A stretch of 64,000 nucleotides of DNA from Rhodospirillales bacterium. GTDB taxonomy: Bacteria > Pseudomonadota > Alphaproteobacteria > Rhodospirillales > GLO-3. The position numbers were made by a program, and so were the translations under genes. The notes under the pieces were generated by a model. It saw nothing but the letters and a program-made list of their open reading frames with translations. It made no database searches and had not been told where the DNA came from. The DNA lies in NCBI GenBank assembly GCA_003354135.1, contig PIVK01000008.1, positions 28,842-92,841 of the forward strand, in the 5' to 3' direction. Shown piece after piece: positions 38,391-48,362 of the stretch. Positions within the stretch are counted from its first letter, which is position 1; the number at the start of each line of letters is the position of its first letter.

Positions 38391-39503
38391 ATGCGGCCTT
38401 CGTCGGTCACCGACCTGGACTCCGCTCCGGCAGGCACCCGGGTAGTGGTCGCCATGTCGGGCGGTGTCGACAGTTCGGTGACGGCCGGGTTGCTGGCCGA
38501 GCGCGGGTTTGACGTCGTCGGCGTGACCCTTCGACTCTACGATCACGGCCAGGCCGTGGCCCGGCCGGGTAGCTGCTGCGCCGGCCCCGACATCCGCGAT
38601 GCGCGCCGCGTGGCAGACCTGCTCGCCATTCCCCATTACGTCATCGACATGGAGGACCGGTTCCGCGAGGCGGTCATCGCCGATTTTGCCGACACCTACC
38701 TGCGCGGTGAAACCCCGAACCCTTGTGTCCGCTGCAATCAGACCGTCAAGTTCGAAGACCTTCTGGGCACGGCTCGCGACCTGGGTGCGAACCTGCTGGC
38801 GACCGGGCACTATGCCAGGCGCCGCATGGGCAAGTCGGGTCCCGAGCTTTGGCGGGCCGCTGATCTTGGCAAGGACCAGAGCTATTTTCTGTTTGCCACC
38901 ACGCGCGCGCAGTTGGGATTTCTGGCGTTTCCCCTGGGTGGCATGAGCAAGGACGAGACCCGGAGTCTGGCGGCGCGTTTTAATCTGCCTGTCGCCGCCA
39001 AGCCCGACAGCCAGGACATTTGCTTCGTGCCCGAAGGAAAATACGCCGACGTGGTGGCGGATCTTCGGCCCGAGGCGCGCCGCCCGGGCGAGATCGTGAA
39101 CCTCGACGGCAAGGTCCTGGGCGGACACGACGGGGTTATCCACTATACCGTCGGCCAGAGACGAGGCCTGGGGATTGGCGGGGGGGAGCCCCTTTACGTG
39201 GTGCGTCTGGAGCCCGAGACGGGACGTGTCGTGGTGGGGCCGAGGGACGCATTGGACCGGAACCACCTTACGCTCGGAAGCATCAACTGGCTGGGGAACG
39301 GGACCGGGATTCCAGACCGGGGCATCGCCTGTCGGGTCAAGTTGCGTTCTGCCATGGACGCGGTCGCGGCTGAGGTTCGGCCGCTCGACGGCGATATGGC
39401 GGAGGTGATCCTGAACGAACCCCAGACCGGCGTGGCCCCGGGACAGGCCTGTGTGATCTACGACGGGGACCGGGTGCTGGGCGGCGGCTGGATCCGCCGC
39501 TAA
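38391..39503 (+). CDS. mnmA: tRNA-specific 2-thiouridylase
   Basis: 370 residues. It thiolates U34 of Glu, Gln and Lys tRNAs using ATP and a persulfide. The PP-loop SGGVDSSV, the catalytic cysteines in [12 protein letters not shown] and [10 protein letters not shown], and LATGHYARR are all present. It ends four bases into the convergent Mth938-like gene. Confidence 0.97.
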   Translation: MRPSSVTDLDSAPAGTRVVVAMSGGVDSSVTAGLLAERGFDVVGVTLRLYDHGQAVARPGSCCAGPDIRDARRVADLLAIPHYVIDMEDRFREAVIADFADTYLRGETPNPCVRCNQTVKFEDLLGTARDLGANLLATGHYARRRMGKSGPELWRAADLGKDQSYFLFATTRAQLGFLAFPLGGMSKDETRSLAARFNLPVAAKPDSQDICFVPEGKYADVVADLRPEARRPGEIVNLDGKVLGGHDGVIHYTVGQRRGLGIGGGEPLYVVRLEPETGRVVVGPRDALDRNHLTLGSINWLGNGTGIPDRGIACRVKLRSAMDAVAAEVRPLDGDMAEVILNEPQTGVAPGQACVIYDGDRVLGGGWIRR

Positions 39504-39847
39504 CAGGTCAGATGAAAGGCTCCGGCCACGTCCGCTCCGGCCTCGCCCGAAAGGCGATTGAAGATCTCCACGGCATCCCCGGTCTTGGCGGCCTGGATCT
39601 CCATGCCGTGCGCCAGGGCCGTACGCCGTGTCTCTTCCGGAACCCGCATGCGGCCGTAATAACCCGTTCCCACCACCAGAACCGCGGGAGGAGCCGCCCA
39701 GAGGGCATCCAGATCGGCGGAGAACAGACAATGGCCTTCGCGTCGCCACCAGGATCCGATCACCCGTCCACGATGGATGATCAGGTCCTGGTCATATTCC
39801 CGACCGTCGACGGTCATGCGTCCAAAGGCATAGGTGGTGACGGGCAA
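39500..39847 (-). CDS. Mth938-like (DUF498/NDUFAF3) domain protein
   Basis: 115 residues from TTG 39847, chosen because GGGAGG lies nine bases upstream; the frame is open to 39901. The fold signature is [13 protein letters not shown], then [18 protein letters not shown] and a C-terminal [25 protein letters not shown]. Eukaryotic relatives assist respiratory complex I assembly; the bacterial role is not established. The size matches the family. Confidence 0.8.
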   Translation of the reverse strand: MPVTTYAFGRMTVDGREYDQDLIIHRGRVIGSWWRREGHCLFSADLDALWAAPPAVLVVGTGYYGRMRVPEETRRTALAHGMEIQAAKTGDAVEIFNRLSGEAGADVAGAFHLTC

Positions 39848-39930
39848 GGAACAGCACCTCCCACTCCTTCGAGTATAGCAGGGGGCACCGCCCATGGACA
39901 CGCGGGGAAATCGGGACTAGGTTTGCAGGC

Positions 39931-40224
39931 ATGGCAGAAGATGGCGACCAACTCAGTGCCAAACAGGCGGCGGCCAAGGGGGACGAGGCCGTCTACGATA
40001 TCCCGGTGCAGGTCCAGACCGTGCTCGGGAAGGCAACCATCGAGGTCAACAAGCTCCTGCGCCTAGGACGCGGAGCCGTGGTCGAGCTCGAGAAGACAGT
40101 CGGCGAACCCGTCGAGGTGTACGCCAACAAGCGCCTCGTGGCCCGCGGCGAGCTGGTCGTGGTGGACGGTCGCCTGGGCGTCACCATGACAGAGATCATC
40201 AAAACGGGCATCAAGCACGGCTGA
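39931..40224 (+). CDS. fliN: Flagellar motor switch protein FliN
   Basis: 97 residues. SpoA/FliN C-ring domain: YDIPVQVQTVLGKATIEVNKLLRLGRGAVVELEKTVGEPVEVYANKRLVARGE, a near-canonical FliN core, ending VTMTEIIKTG. It forms part of the C-ring that sets rotation direction. No other flagellar gene is in the window. The AT-rich island begins within about 20 bases of its stop, so downstream flagellar genes may have been displaced or lost. Confidence 0.93.
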   Translation: MAEDGDQLSAKQAAAKGDEAVYDIPVQVQTVLGKATIEVNKLLRLGRGAVVELEKTVGEPVEVYANKRLVARGELVVVDGRLGVTMTEIIKTGIKHG

Positions 40225-40420
40225 CCCCGAGAGCGCCGCTGTCGTCTTTTAGCTCAGCCTCGTCTGCAAGCCGTTCACTGCTATACATCTGTGGCAGCAA
40301 TGCCATTTTTGCATCGTGTGCTGTTTGATTGCGGCGGCGAATATGTTTGAGACGATTTAGATGACGAAGGGTTAGTTGAGGTTTGCGTGTGCTTGTTTCG
40401 TATAGTTCGTGTGCCATCAT
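40211..40420 (-). pseudogene. Truncated island gene fused to host sequence
   Basis: A 69-codon frame begins MMAHELYETSTRKPQLTLRH and is lysine/arginine rich (LNRLKHIRRRNQ). The last codons (DDSGALGVSRA) come from the GC-rich host side, overlapping the end of fliN by 14 bases. The gene was therefore cut at the island-host junction near 40235-40255. The N-terminal part resembles small proteins of gammaproteobacterial islands, by memory only. Confidence 0.5.
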
Positions 40421-40500
40421 AGTAAATACATCCGTAAAAGTATTTAGCTATATGTCTGCAATCTTAATCTTTACTATTTAATGCAAAACAGAAAATTGTA

Positions 40501-41352
40501 TCAACTTAAATACCACAGATATTTTTTTGAATAATTTGTTTTTAATTTTTTGTCAATAGCCATTAATGCTCTCATAACAATGTCAATAGAGCCATAAACA
40601 TCATTGAGGATTAAGGCCGTTTTCTTTAAATTGGCCGGAGTTAACTCGTTGAATTTTGTGAAATCTTTGATAAAAACAGCATCAGCCCAAATGACTTGGC
40701 TTGGTTCTCCACGTGGATTGTTATTAATCAACATTGGCTGAATTATCTTACTTACTAGCGGCGAAAAGCGATGAAATATGAACCCTTGTTCTCTCAAATA
40801 CATCTCTACTTCAGAGAACAATGGTTGTCCCTCATACATAGGAAGAAATTCAACTTCAGAATGAATAACACAACATTCAGCTAGGAGGTTGGGAGCGTTT
40901 TTGAACACCTCAAGTTCTCCTCCTTGTATATCAATTTTCAAGTAATCAATGTTTTGAATCTCCTCCACATCGTCCAAGCGTGTTGTCTGAACAGTCAGCC
41001 GTTCTTTAACTTTCCCATGTTCTGAAAAGTAGCGTAAATAGCTTAGTAGTTCCATATTCGGCTCTAGTAATGATGTCATGCCTTGTGCTTTGCAGATTTT
41101 TAGCTGTTGTTGACTGCCATCATACACAGCTTTTCCAACATATGTTTCATTAGGTCCTTTCATAGCGTTTAGCCGCGCTAAAGCATCTTCATTAGGCTCA
41201 AACCCAAACACGCGTGCTAGATTTCCATCTAATAATTTTTTATATGGTGCATCGCCATCAATTGGGTTTGCTCCAATATCAACTACATCAATAAGCTCAT
41301 CTAGCTCAAGTAGGGTAACAAGTGATGGTTTGTTGTTTGTCATTGATTTCAT
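40501..41352 (-). CDS. FkbM-family methyltransferase
   Basis: 283 residues, AT-rich. Class I SAM-binding signs: VDIGANPIDGDAPYKKLL, RVFGFEPNEDALARL, and YLKIDIQGGELEVFKNAP, the FkbM motif with acidic and glycine residues. FkbM relatives O-methylate sugars or other hydroxyls, often in surface polysaccharide or natural-product clusters. It stands alone in degraded island DNA with no glycan cluster beside it, so the substrate is unknown. An alternative start is four codons inside. Confidence 0.85.
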   Translation of the reverse strand: MKSMTNNKPSLVTLLELDELIDVVDIGANPIDGDAPYKKLLDGNLARVFGFEPNEDALARLNAMKGPNETYVGKAVYDGSQQQLKICKAQGMTSLLEPNMELLSYLRYFSEHGKVKERLTVQTTRLDDVEEIQNIDYLKIDIQGGELEVFKNAPNLLAECCVIHSEVEFLPMYEGQPLFSEVEMYLREQGFIFHRFSPLVSKIIQPMLINNNPRGEPSQVIWADAVFIKDFTKFNELTPANLKKTALILNDVYGSIDIVMRALMAIDKKLKTNYSKKYLWYLS

Positions 41353-41776
41353 TTCAATAAAATATCCAAATTAAACCTAATGAAATGCAACTTTTATTAG
41401 GTTCTGCCCCAAAGCCGTAGAAACCGTAGCATTAATTCTTCGCTTGCGGCAACGCACCAACGGAAGAATAATAATAAGTGTTTATTAACAGTTACTTATG
41501 ACGTCTTCAGATGCGGCAAGCAAGAATTCTAACAGAAACAGAACAGAAAAGCTAATCAATTCAATGCTGTAATTTTGAGTGTGTCACTTTTGTGTAAGTT
41601 TAGTATCGTTTAATATCAACAACTTATATAAAAATACCTACTCCCACTCAGTAGCAACGTTGATTTCAATATGTTTAATATCAATCACTTATAGGCACCT
41701 AATAGTACGTGTGCAACTAATGTGTAACTCGCCACCCACCCTGCACGTTTTTCTACGCTTGTGCAGCTATTGCAAT
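41353..41776. other. AT-rich island DNA without a convincing gene
   Basis: Only short chance frames occur here. The notable content is the attachment-type repeat at 41590-41650 and a related motif (GTTTAATATCAATCACTTA) near 41670. Confidence 0.6.
41633..41650. repeat. Attachment-type direct repeat, island copy
   Basis: AATACCTACTCCCACTCA matches the guaA 3' end at 43116-43133 exactly. The 40 or so bases before it also resemble those before the guaA copy: TGTGTAAGTT, then a TTTAATATCAA-like stretch, then ACTTA. Confidence 0.8.
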
Positions 41777-41938
41777 TCAATAGTTTAAGCAATCAGCACT
41801 TGCACATTGTACGACGAAGAACGTACTTAATCCATCTACGCTTGCATTCCACCAACGTTTAACACGTTTGGAAACTTCAACTTTCTTTTGGTTACCTTCG
41901 CTATCAGTAACCCACTTGTGCTGCTTAGTTTCTTTTGA
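41777..41938 (-). pseudogene. Fragment of a small island protein (DUF6641-like)
   Basis: An open stretch without a start, preceded in frame by TAA and TAG. It encodes KETKQHKWVTDSEGNQKKVE followed by VSKRVKRWWNASVDGLSTFF and ends at TGA. The KxWW pattern resembles small accessory proteins of mobile islands annotated as DUF6641. The family call is tentative. Confidence 0.4.
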
Positions 41939-42011
41939 CTATTACACCATTCACTCAACTTAAACGCCAACTTGATTCATTGTGATAAGTGATAAACGCT
42001 ACCAAAATAGC

Positions 42012-42959
42012 TCATAAATTCTTGTTCTTGTACAACGCACAAATTCGCCCATGGGATACATTTACAAGTTCAAATCCGCGCTCAAGTAGATGGTTGGTGA
42101 CGGGTACAAGTGTACTCTCACAACTGATGCCCCGCTCGTAACCCAAATCTGCAGAAATGTACTCAATTAGCTGCAGATTTTCTCCCAAGCCTTCCAAAAT
42201 TTCTGGTTCCGCACCTTCAGCCTCAAGCTTAAGTAATTTTACTTTTGAATTGACGTAAGCTTTAAGTTTATCCACTGGAACTTTAATTCGCGTATCAAAA
42301 CTTACGGGTTCTATTAATGACGAGTCAGCACCTTGTGAGCTAACAAAGAATTCTAACTCGCCTACTTCGTTCCATAGTCCAATGTTGTAAACCACGCATG
42401 GTTTGACGTTATCTCTTAAGCAACCAAACTCAATAGGTGAAGGTTCAAAGCCAATATATTCGATTTTAATATTTTTTAAGTCAAACCAAATTTTTAAGTC
42501 CCCAACATTTGCACCACAATCTAAAAATATATCGCCATCTTTAAATTCAATTTCATTCAAAAAATAACAGTCAGCTAAACTTTGCGCTCGATTTTTAACG
42601 CCATACCCATAAGCCATGTTGCATTGACGTTGATGACGAATCTTGTACTTAAAACCGCTTATCTATTTATCTCGAACAACAAAACTCTCACCATCCCAAG
42701 ATAATCGAGCGGGGCTAAAGAGTAAAAATGATTTTAGATTGAAAAAAACAGCAAATGTTCTCTTGTCAAGTCTTGGCAAGAAAGCTCGATATAGCACCAA
42801 AGCAAATTTAATATTTAGCTTTATGTAACGTTTTAGAAAATTGCACTCCTTCTTCCTACCTTCAGCCAACGCACCTTTAAGCATTCCAGCAGTAAAGCCA
42901 AACTCTTTGCAAAGACGCTTCACTTCTTTAAGGGCATCGTTTTGTTTTTTAAGTGCCAA
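42012..42959 (-). pseudogene. FkbM-family methyltransferase split by an in-frame amber codon
   Basis: One continuous frame runs from about TTG 42959 to 42012, broken only by TAG at 42663-42665. Downstream of it the frame reads ISGFKYKIRHQRQCNMAYGYG and then the FkbM domain (FLDCGANVGDLKIWF, YIGFEPSPIEF, LKLEAEGAEPEILEG). The ATG 42617 inside would give a 201-residue protein covering the SAM domain. Upstream of the TAG the segment SWDGESFVVRDK joins naturally to it. The first 37 residues (KEVKRLCKEFGFTAGMLKG) look like a different island protein. It is probably a decayed chimeric gene; a shortened active product is possible. Confidence 0.65.
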
Positions 42960-43115
42960 GTTTGCTCGCAGAGTTACTATGATTTTCAGTAGTCACACGT
43001 TTGTGCAACATTCTGTGTAACTGTACGAGAAAACCTCAATTAAATCAACGATTGATTTTTTATGTGAAACAAATGTGTAAGTTCAATATATTTTATAATC
43101 AATGACTTACACTAG

Positions 43116-43133
43116 AATACCTACTCCCACTCA
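43116..43133. repeat. Attachment-type direct repeat at the guaA 3' end
   Basis: AATACCTACTCCCACTCA overlaps the last codons and stop of guaA (stop CTA at 43121-43123 on this strand). It is an exact copy of 41633-41650. The guaA 3' end is a known integration site for tyrosine-recombinase islands. Confidence 0.8.
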
Positions 43134-44671
43134 ATCGTCCCCGGCGGCTTGGACGTGATGTCGTAGGTCACGCGGTTGATGCCGTCCACCTCGTTGATGA
43201 TGCGGTTGGAAACCCGGCCCAGGAACTCCATGTCGTAGTGGTAGAAATCCGCCGTCATGCCGTCGGTGGACGTGACGGCGCGCAGTGCGCAGACGTAGTC
43301 GTAGGTCCGGGCGTCGCCCATGACGCCGGTGGTCTGCACGGGCAGCAGGACGGCGAAGGCCTGCCAGATGGCGTCGTAGAGCCCGGCGTTGCGGATCTCT
43401 TCCAGATAGATGGCGTCGGCCTTTCTCAGAACCTCCAGATTTTCGCGCACCACCGGTTGGCCGGGGATGCGAATGGCGAGGCCCGGTCCGGGGAAGGGGT
43501 GACGGCCGACGAAGCGTTCGGGAAGGCCCAGCTCCCGGCCCAATTCCCGGACTTCGTCCTTAAAGAGCTCGCGCAGCGGCTCGACCAGCTTCATATTCAT
43601 GCGTTCGGGCAACCCGCCCACGTTGTGGTGCGACTTGATGGTGACGGAAGGCCCGCCGGTGAAGGACACGCTCTCGATGACGTCGGGATAAAGGGTGCCC
43701 TGTGCCAGGAAGTCGGCGCCGCCGGATTCCTGGGCCTCCTTCTCGAAGATATCGATAAACGTGGCGCCGATGATCTTGCGCTTTCTCTCGGGATCGGTCT
43801 CGTCTTCAAGCCTTGAAAGGAATAGGTCAGAGGCGTCGCTGTGCACCAGCGGGATGTTGTAGTGATCGCGGAACAGGCCCACCACTTCGTCCGCCTCCCC
43901 CATCCTCATAAAGCCGGTGTCGACGAAGACGCAGGTGAGCTGATCGCCAATGGCTTCGTGCAGCAACACTGCGGCAACGGAGGAATCCACGCCGCCGGAC
44001 AATCCGCAAATGACCTTGCCGTCCCCCACCTGCCGGCGCACGGCGGCGATGGCTTGGTCCTTGAAGGACGCCATGGTCCAGTCGCCCGAGCATCCGGCAA
44101 CCCGGTGGGTAAAGTTCTCGATCAGCCGGGCCCCGTGCGGCGTGTGGACCACCTCGGGGTGGAACTGGACGCCGTAGAAGTGCTTCTCGTCATTGGCGAT
44201 GGCGGCGAAGGGCGCCCCTTCCGAAACGGCCACCACGCGAAAGCCTTCGGGAAGGGTCTCGACGCGGTCGCCGTGGCTCATCCACACCTGCTCTTTGGCA
44301 CCCACGTCCCAGACCCCGTGGAAGAGATCGCAATCCTCCGTGACCTCCACGTAGGCGCGGCCGAACTCACGATGATCCGTCTCGATCCGCCCGCCCAGTT
44401 GATCGACCATGGCCTGCTGGCCGTAGCAGATGCCCAACACCGGCAGCCCCATCCCGAATAATTCGTCTGGGGCGCGGGGGATGTCGATGCCGGTCACCGA
44501 GGCCGGCCCGCCCGACAGGATCACCGCCTTGGGGTCATAGGCGCGGATGGTCTCGGGCGTCACCGCATTGAAGGGGTGGATCTCGGAATAGATCCCGCTT
44601 TCACGCACCCGGCGCGCGATGAGCTGGGTCACCTGAGACCCGAAATCAATAATGAGGATGCGTTCGCTCAT
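43121..44671 (-). CDS. guaA: GMP synthase (glutamine-hydrolysing)
   Basis: 516 residues from ATG 44671 with GGGGAGAGC upstream; the frame is open to 44725. It converts XMP to GMP. Class I amidotransferase domain with nucleophile Cys in GICYGQQ and [15 protein letters not shown]-pyrophosphatase PP-loop [12 protein letters not shown], and the C-terminal dimerisation domain ending KPPGTIEWE. The 3' end is intact even though it serves as the attachment site, as expected when the incoming island restores the codons. Confidence 0.98.
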   Translation of the reverse strand: MSERILIIDFGSQVTQLIARRVRESGIYSEIHPFNAVTPETIRAYDPKAVILSGGPASVTGIDIPRAPDELFGMGLPVLGICYGQQAMVDQLGGRIETDHREFGRAYVEVTEDCDLFHGVWDVGAKEQVWMSHGDRVETLPEGFRVVAVSEGAPFAAIANDEKHFYGVQFHPEVVHTPHGARLIENFTHRVAGCSGDWTMASFKDQAIAAVRRQVGDGKVICGLSGGVDSSVAAVLLHEAIGDQLTCVFVDTGFMRMGEADEVVGLFRDHYNIPLVHSDASDLFLSRLEDETDPERKRKIIGATFIDIFEKEAQESGGADFLAQGTLYPDVIESVSFTGGPSVTIKSHHNVGGLPERMNMKLVEPLRELFKDEVRELGRELGLPERFVGRHPFPGPGLAIRIPGQPVVRENLEVLRKADAIYLEEIRNAGLYDAIWQAFAVLLPVQTTGVMGDARTYDYVCALRAVTSTDGMTADFYHYDMEFLGRVSNRIINEVDGINRVTYDITSKPPGTIEWE

Positions 44672-45262
44672 GCTCTCCCCCTCCCTCCGATACCGAGACA
44701 AACTTGCGGGCGGACCATAGCCCATCGGCGGGCATCCGGGGAGCGGAATTCCAACCCGGCTGCAAGTGTCGTCAACCGCCAGAGCGGATCGCGAGAAATC
44801 GAAGCCACTTCGCGGCGGCGAATTCTCGCGGGAACCCGATCTATCATATTGATATAGATGGCGATTTATGTCGATCGCGCTCTAGTCTGCGGAAGCGGGC
44901 GGCCTCTCATCCGGGCTTCACCGGACGAGTTAGGCGGCGGCGTGAGGCCGGGGCACCATCGGAATCTACAGCTAACGGTTACGGCCAGCTTCCGCGAACG
45001 CCTTCCCCATGCATGGACGGCGTTCCCCTTGGAAACCCATTTCCGGAAACCGGCCAGAACTCGGGATCATGCTGACACCTGGCCACCGGCATGATCGCCC
45101 CCTCTTACCGTATAAACGGCGTCAATGGCGCGGACAAGCGGGATAATCTTGATGGTTGTGAAAGATTTTATTTTTTCACTATGACTTTTGCCTCGAAATC
45201 ATGTAGCATCCCCCGCGTATTGTGACATGGGTGAGGTTTTGAACCAACGGGAGAGGTGCATC
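44672..45262. other. Intergenic region without recognised gene
   Basis: About 590 bases between divergent guaA and a small gene. It contains the guaA promoter and a short AT palindrome (ATCTAT...ATAGAT near 44848). No conserved RNA motif was recognised. Confidence 0.5.
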
Positions 45263-45445
45263 ATGGTCGCCAAATGGGCTGGAAATGCGGAACCGCCCCT
45301 GTCGGAGGTTCTTGACGAACCGATCGTCAGGGCCATCATGGAAAGCGACGGGGTGGATCAGGATGATTTGTTCCGAAAAATCCTCTTGGTTCGAAACGCC
45401 ATCTGCGAACGTCGCGGTGGTTTATTTCCCGCCTCGTGTCTTTAA
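45263..45445 (+). CDS. Small hypothetical protein
   Basis: 60 residues from ATG 45263, with GGGAGAGG upstream. Acidic and soluble (LSEVLDEPIVRAIMESDGVDQDDLFRKILL), predicted helical. I do not recognise the family. The clear ribosome site and biased codons support it. It precedes a DUF2934 gene on the same strand. Confidence 0.6.
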   Translation: MVAKWAGNAEPPLSEVLDEPIVRAIMESDGVDQDDLFRKILLVRNAICERRGGLFPASCL

Positions 45446-45511
45446 ATTTTTTCCCAATAAGCTGCAGCGGACATCCCGGATCACGGATTTTTCAAGCAGG
45501 AAACCAAACAA

Positions 45512-45736
45512 ATGGAACCGCTTACCCGCGACCGCGCGTACACCCTTCGGCAGGCAGGCGGTTGCCCCGAAGGAAAGTATCTGGACTTCTGGCTCCAGGC
45601 CAAGCGTGAGATCGCGTCGCTGACATCGGCGCCCCCCGGAAGGAGCCGGTCAGGAAAACACTTAGCCGGAAGACACAGGCGTTCCCAGAAACGGTGCAGG
45701 CTGGAAAGAGGGCATAAGTCCGATTGTCACGGATGA
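45512..45736 (+). CDS. DUF2934-domain small protein
   Basis: 74 residues. The N-terminal half RAYTLRQAGGCPEGKYLDFW-LQAKREI matches the DUF2934 pattern (RAYxxWxxxGxPEGxxxxxWLxAExEI). The C-terminal half is basic (RHRRSQKRCRLERGHK). AGGAAA lies about ten bases before ATG 45512. The function of the domain is unknown. Confidence 0.65.
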   Translation: MEPLTRDRAYTLRQAGGCPEGKYLDFWLQAKREIASLTSAPPGRSRSGKHLAGRHRRSQKRCRLERGHKSDCHG

Positions 45737-45809
45737 CAATCTGTCACTTCCCCTACCCACCCGGCCAACGGCAGCGGCCCCTTCGTATGTCGCCGTAACC
45801 GAGGTGGGA

Positions 45810-45842
45810 ATGGGGCGCGGGAATCCCTCTCCCGCGCCCCAT
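45810..45842. terminator. Strong bidirectional terminator
   Basis: A perfect 13-bp stem (ATGGGGCGCGGGA at 45810 with its complement at 45830) and a 7-base loop, followed by CTTTTTAT on the plus strand. It separates the small plus-strand genes from the minus-strand secretion operon that ends at 45926. Confidence 0.88.
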
Positions 45843-45925
45843 CTTTTTATTGGATATCTAAGAAATGCTGCTGGCCGCCCCCCGAGGGACATTAGGATGA
45901 ATAGATCAGGCTAAACACCTGTCAT

Positions 45926-48211
45926 CTATTCGAGCGCAGACGGGCGAATCCTCTTCATTCGCTCAAACGGCTTAAGGGTTCGGACGCGGCTGCGGATTTC
46001 TTCTGTGACGCGGCGGGCTTCGACTTGATCGCGCACGATCCGGGGCGAAATCAGTACGATCAACTCGGTTCGGTCAAGATCTGATGTTCTTCTCCCAAAC
46101 AGCGGTCCGATGATCGGCAGGCGAGCCAATAGTGGTAGCCCACTCGAGCCCCGGGTTTCTGTGTCAGATATCAATCCGCCAAGAACAATCGTCTCTCCGG
46201 AATGAACAACGATAGAGCTTTTGATCTTGCGCTGAGAGATGGTTGGTGTGAGCGTAGCTGCGGTGGTTTTATAAACACTGCTCACCTCTTGTTCGATCTC
46301 CATGTTTATTGACCCGCCGGTGTTTACGCGTGGTGAAACCAGCAATATCACGCCTGTATTTCGGTATTCGACGGTATTTACAAGGCTTGACTCCGAAGAT
46401 GTAGATTGTTGTTGTTGAGTGACTACGGGGACTTCATCTCCCACACGCAGCTCGGCTGCTTGATTGTCTTGGATCATCAAGTGCGGGGAAGAGATTACGT
46501 TAACCGTGGTCACGCTTTCCAGTGCTTCCATAATAATGCGAGGGCTGCTGTTGCCAAGGACCGTGTAAGCAAATCCAGGGATGGTCGCGGCGATTGGTGA
46601 GGCCTCCCCCAAATTTAGAGTTGCTTGCTGCCCCTTTCCGAAACCGCCTCCGTGCTCAAAGAACCATTGCACTCCGTATCGTAAGCTGTTGGTTAGCGTG
46701 ACTTCTGCAATTGTTGCCTCGACTAAAACCTGCAAAGGCACAATGTCGAGCTTACGAACAGCGGCCTCCACCATCCGGTAATCCCGTTGGGACGCCAATA
46801 TCAACAATGCATTGTTGATTTCATCGGCGATAATGCGAATGTAGGCTCCCTCTTGATACGCCAGTCCTTCGCTGGTTCGCCTGCCTCTGGAGTTGGTTTG
46901 TGGGGCTGGGGTCGTTAAGGGTGCTTTGGCACCGGTCGGGCGACCTTCTTTCTTCGCGCCCGCCAGTTCAACGGGGTCGAGGCCAGGGGCAACTTGCCCT
47001 GGTTGGATTTCACTCTCGCGTCGATCCTGCCCGGCGAAAATCTCATTTAAGATAGTGGCAATCTCTGATGCCTTTCCATTGTTTAGATAATAAACGTAGA
47101 GATTTTGCCCGGTTGCGGAGCCCCTATCCAGGCGCTGGATCCATTCTTCAGCCTTACCGAGATAGCGGGAATTCGAGGTTACCACCAGCACGGCGTTCAA
47201 CCGTTTTATTGGGACAAGTCGGAACATACCAGCCAGCGGCCCATCGGCGTCGTTCCCAAACACCACATCCAGTTCAGGAATAACCGTTTCGGGACTTACG
47301 TGTTCCAACGGGAATATGCCCACTGACATTCCGGCCAACCAATCGACGTCGAATACGGAAATCGTATCCAGCAGGCGGCGTAGTTCCACGCTGGTCCCGG
47401 CCAGCAGCAGGATATTACGATCTGCATCGATACGGAGAATTCCACCCGGGGGCAGAAAGGGCTCCAGAATTTTTTCCATCTGGATTGCAGATATGAAGCT
47501 AAGGGGGACGATCCGCACCGCATATCCCGGGGGCAAAGGTTCGTTGCTTGGCCCCCCTATTTCGGGAACTAGATTTCCGCGGACCGCCTCGTTGGCAGGT
47601 ACGACCCTGTATACGCCATCCTCTATTATTAGCGCGGCTCCGTTCATTCGAAGGAGTGTTTCGAGTGTCTCAAGCAGGGCATTGATGGGTAATTCGCCGG
47701 TGGTTTGTAGGCTAACTATTCCTTGGACGCGTGGATCGTAGATGTAATTGACCTTCAGAGTGTCGCCGAGAACGATACGCACCACTTCACGAAGTTCGGC
47801 GTTCTCAAAATTGATCACGACAGCGCCTTTACGTAAGGAAAGCGTGGCCTTCCGCCTTGGGGGCGGCCGAACGAAACTGCTGGTGCCCTTATAGGTCGTC
47901 GGCTCTGCCAGAGAGGCATCATCGGAGTTGGCCTGAGTCGAAATCCGGGTGTCACTCCCGCTGCTGGCAGAGAGGGCAGGAGTTTGTTGATCTTGGGGGC
48001 CTGCGGACATTGTTGCCGATACGGGACGAGGACTACCCAGTACGAGATCTTGCTTTTCAACGAGATCGGCGCAATTTGCCAAAATCATTACCGCCAATCC
48101 GCTAAATCCGCGTAGCAAATACGATGCGATGGACCGTCGCTCGTGTAGGGGGGGCGGAAAATCGGATCTAAAAAATTTGCCCCGATAATCATGATGATAA
48201 GGTGAGTTCAC
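45926..48211 (-). CDS. gspD: Type II secretion outer-membrane secretin GspD
   Basis: 761 residues from GTG 48211, which has AAGGAA ten bases upstream; the frame is open to 48337, so the start is uncertain. The N-terminal region has a hydrophobic segment ending in LANC, a possible lipoprotein signal. N0 and N1-N3 modules follow (VINFENAELREVVRIVLGDTLKVNYIYDPRVQG), then the secretin channel domain with VPVVTQQQ and SGETIVLGGLISD and LPLLARLPIIGPLFG. It forms the outer-membrane exit pore. Last gene of the L-M-C/N-D operon. Confidence 0.93.
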   Translation of the reverse strand: MNSPYHHDYRGKFFRSDFPPPLHERRSIASYLLRGFSGLAVMILANCADLVEKQDLVLGSPRPVSATMSAGPQDQQTPALSASSGSDTRISTQANSDDASLAEPTTYKGTSSFVRPPPRRKATLSLRKGAVVINFENAELREVVRIVLGDTLKVNYIYDPRVQGIVSLQTTGELPINALLETLETLLRMNGAALIIEDGVYRVVPANEAVRGNLVPEIGGPSNEPLPPGYAVRIVPLSFISAIQMEKILEPFLPPGGILRIDADRNILLLAGTSVELRRLLDTISVFDVDWLAGMSVGIFPLEHVSPETVIPELDVVFGNDADGPLAGMFRLVPIKRLNAVLVVTSNSRYLGKAEEWIQRLDRGSATGQNLYVYYLNNGKASEIATILNEIFAGQDRRESEIQPGQVAPGLDPVELAGAKKEGRPTGAKAPLTTPAPQTNSRGRRTSEGLAYQEGAYIRIIADEINNALLILASQRDYRMVEAAVRKLDIVPLQVLVEATIAEVTLTNSLRYGVQWFFEHGGGFGKGQQATLNLGEASPIAATIPGFAYTVLGNSSPRIIMEALESVTTVNVISSPHLMIQDNQAAELRVGDEVPVVTQQQQSTSSESSLVNTVEYRNTGVILLVSPRVNTGGSINMEIEQEVSSVYKTTAATLTPTISQRKIKSSIVVHSGETIVLGGLISDTETRGSSGLPLLARLPIIGPLFGRRTSDLDRTELIVLISPRIVRDQVEARRVTEEIRSRVRTLKPFERMKRIRPSALE

Positions 48212-48362
48212 GACTGCGAATTTCCTTCGAAGCTTGAGTGCGGAGATTTTCTTGCGAGCACGTTCGCATTGGCTCCGCCATGGTTTCTCGTGGTGGATCA
48301 TTGCGGCAAGGAAATCACGTTTCAGGGCAGACGGCACGTTAAAATTTGAAAATCGGTCCCTC

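Noticed and set aside
37890..39749. A 619-codon open frame opposite the cytochrome c and mnmA genes
   Set aside because: It is a high-GC antisense shadow of two firmly recognised genes.
41579..41788. A 69-codon AT-rich frame in the island
   Set aside because: It runs through the attachment repeat, has low-complexity composition and no ribosome site.
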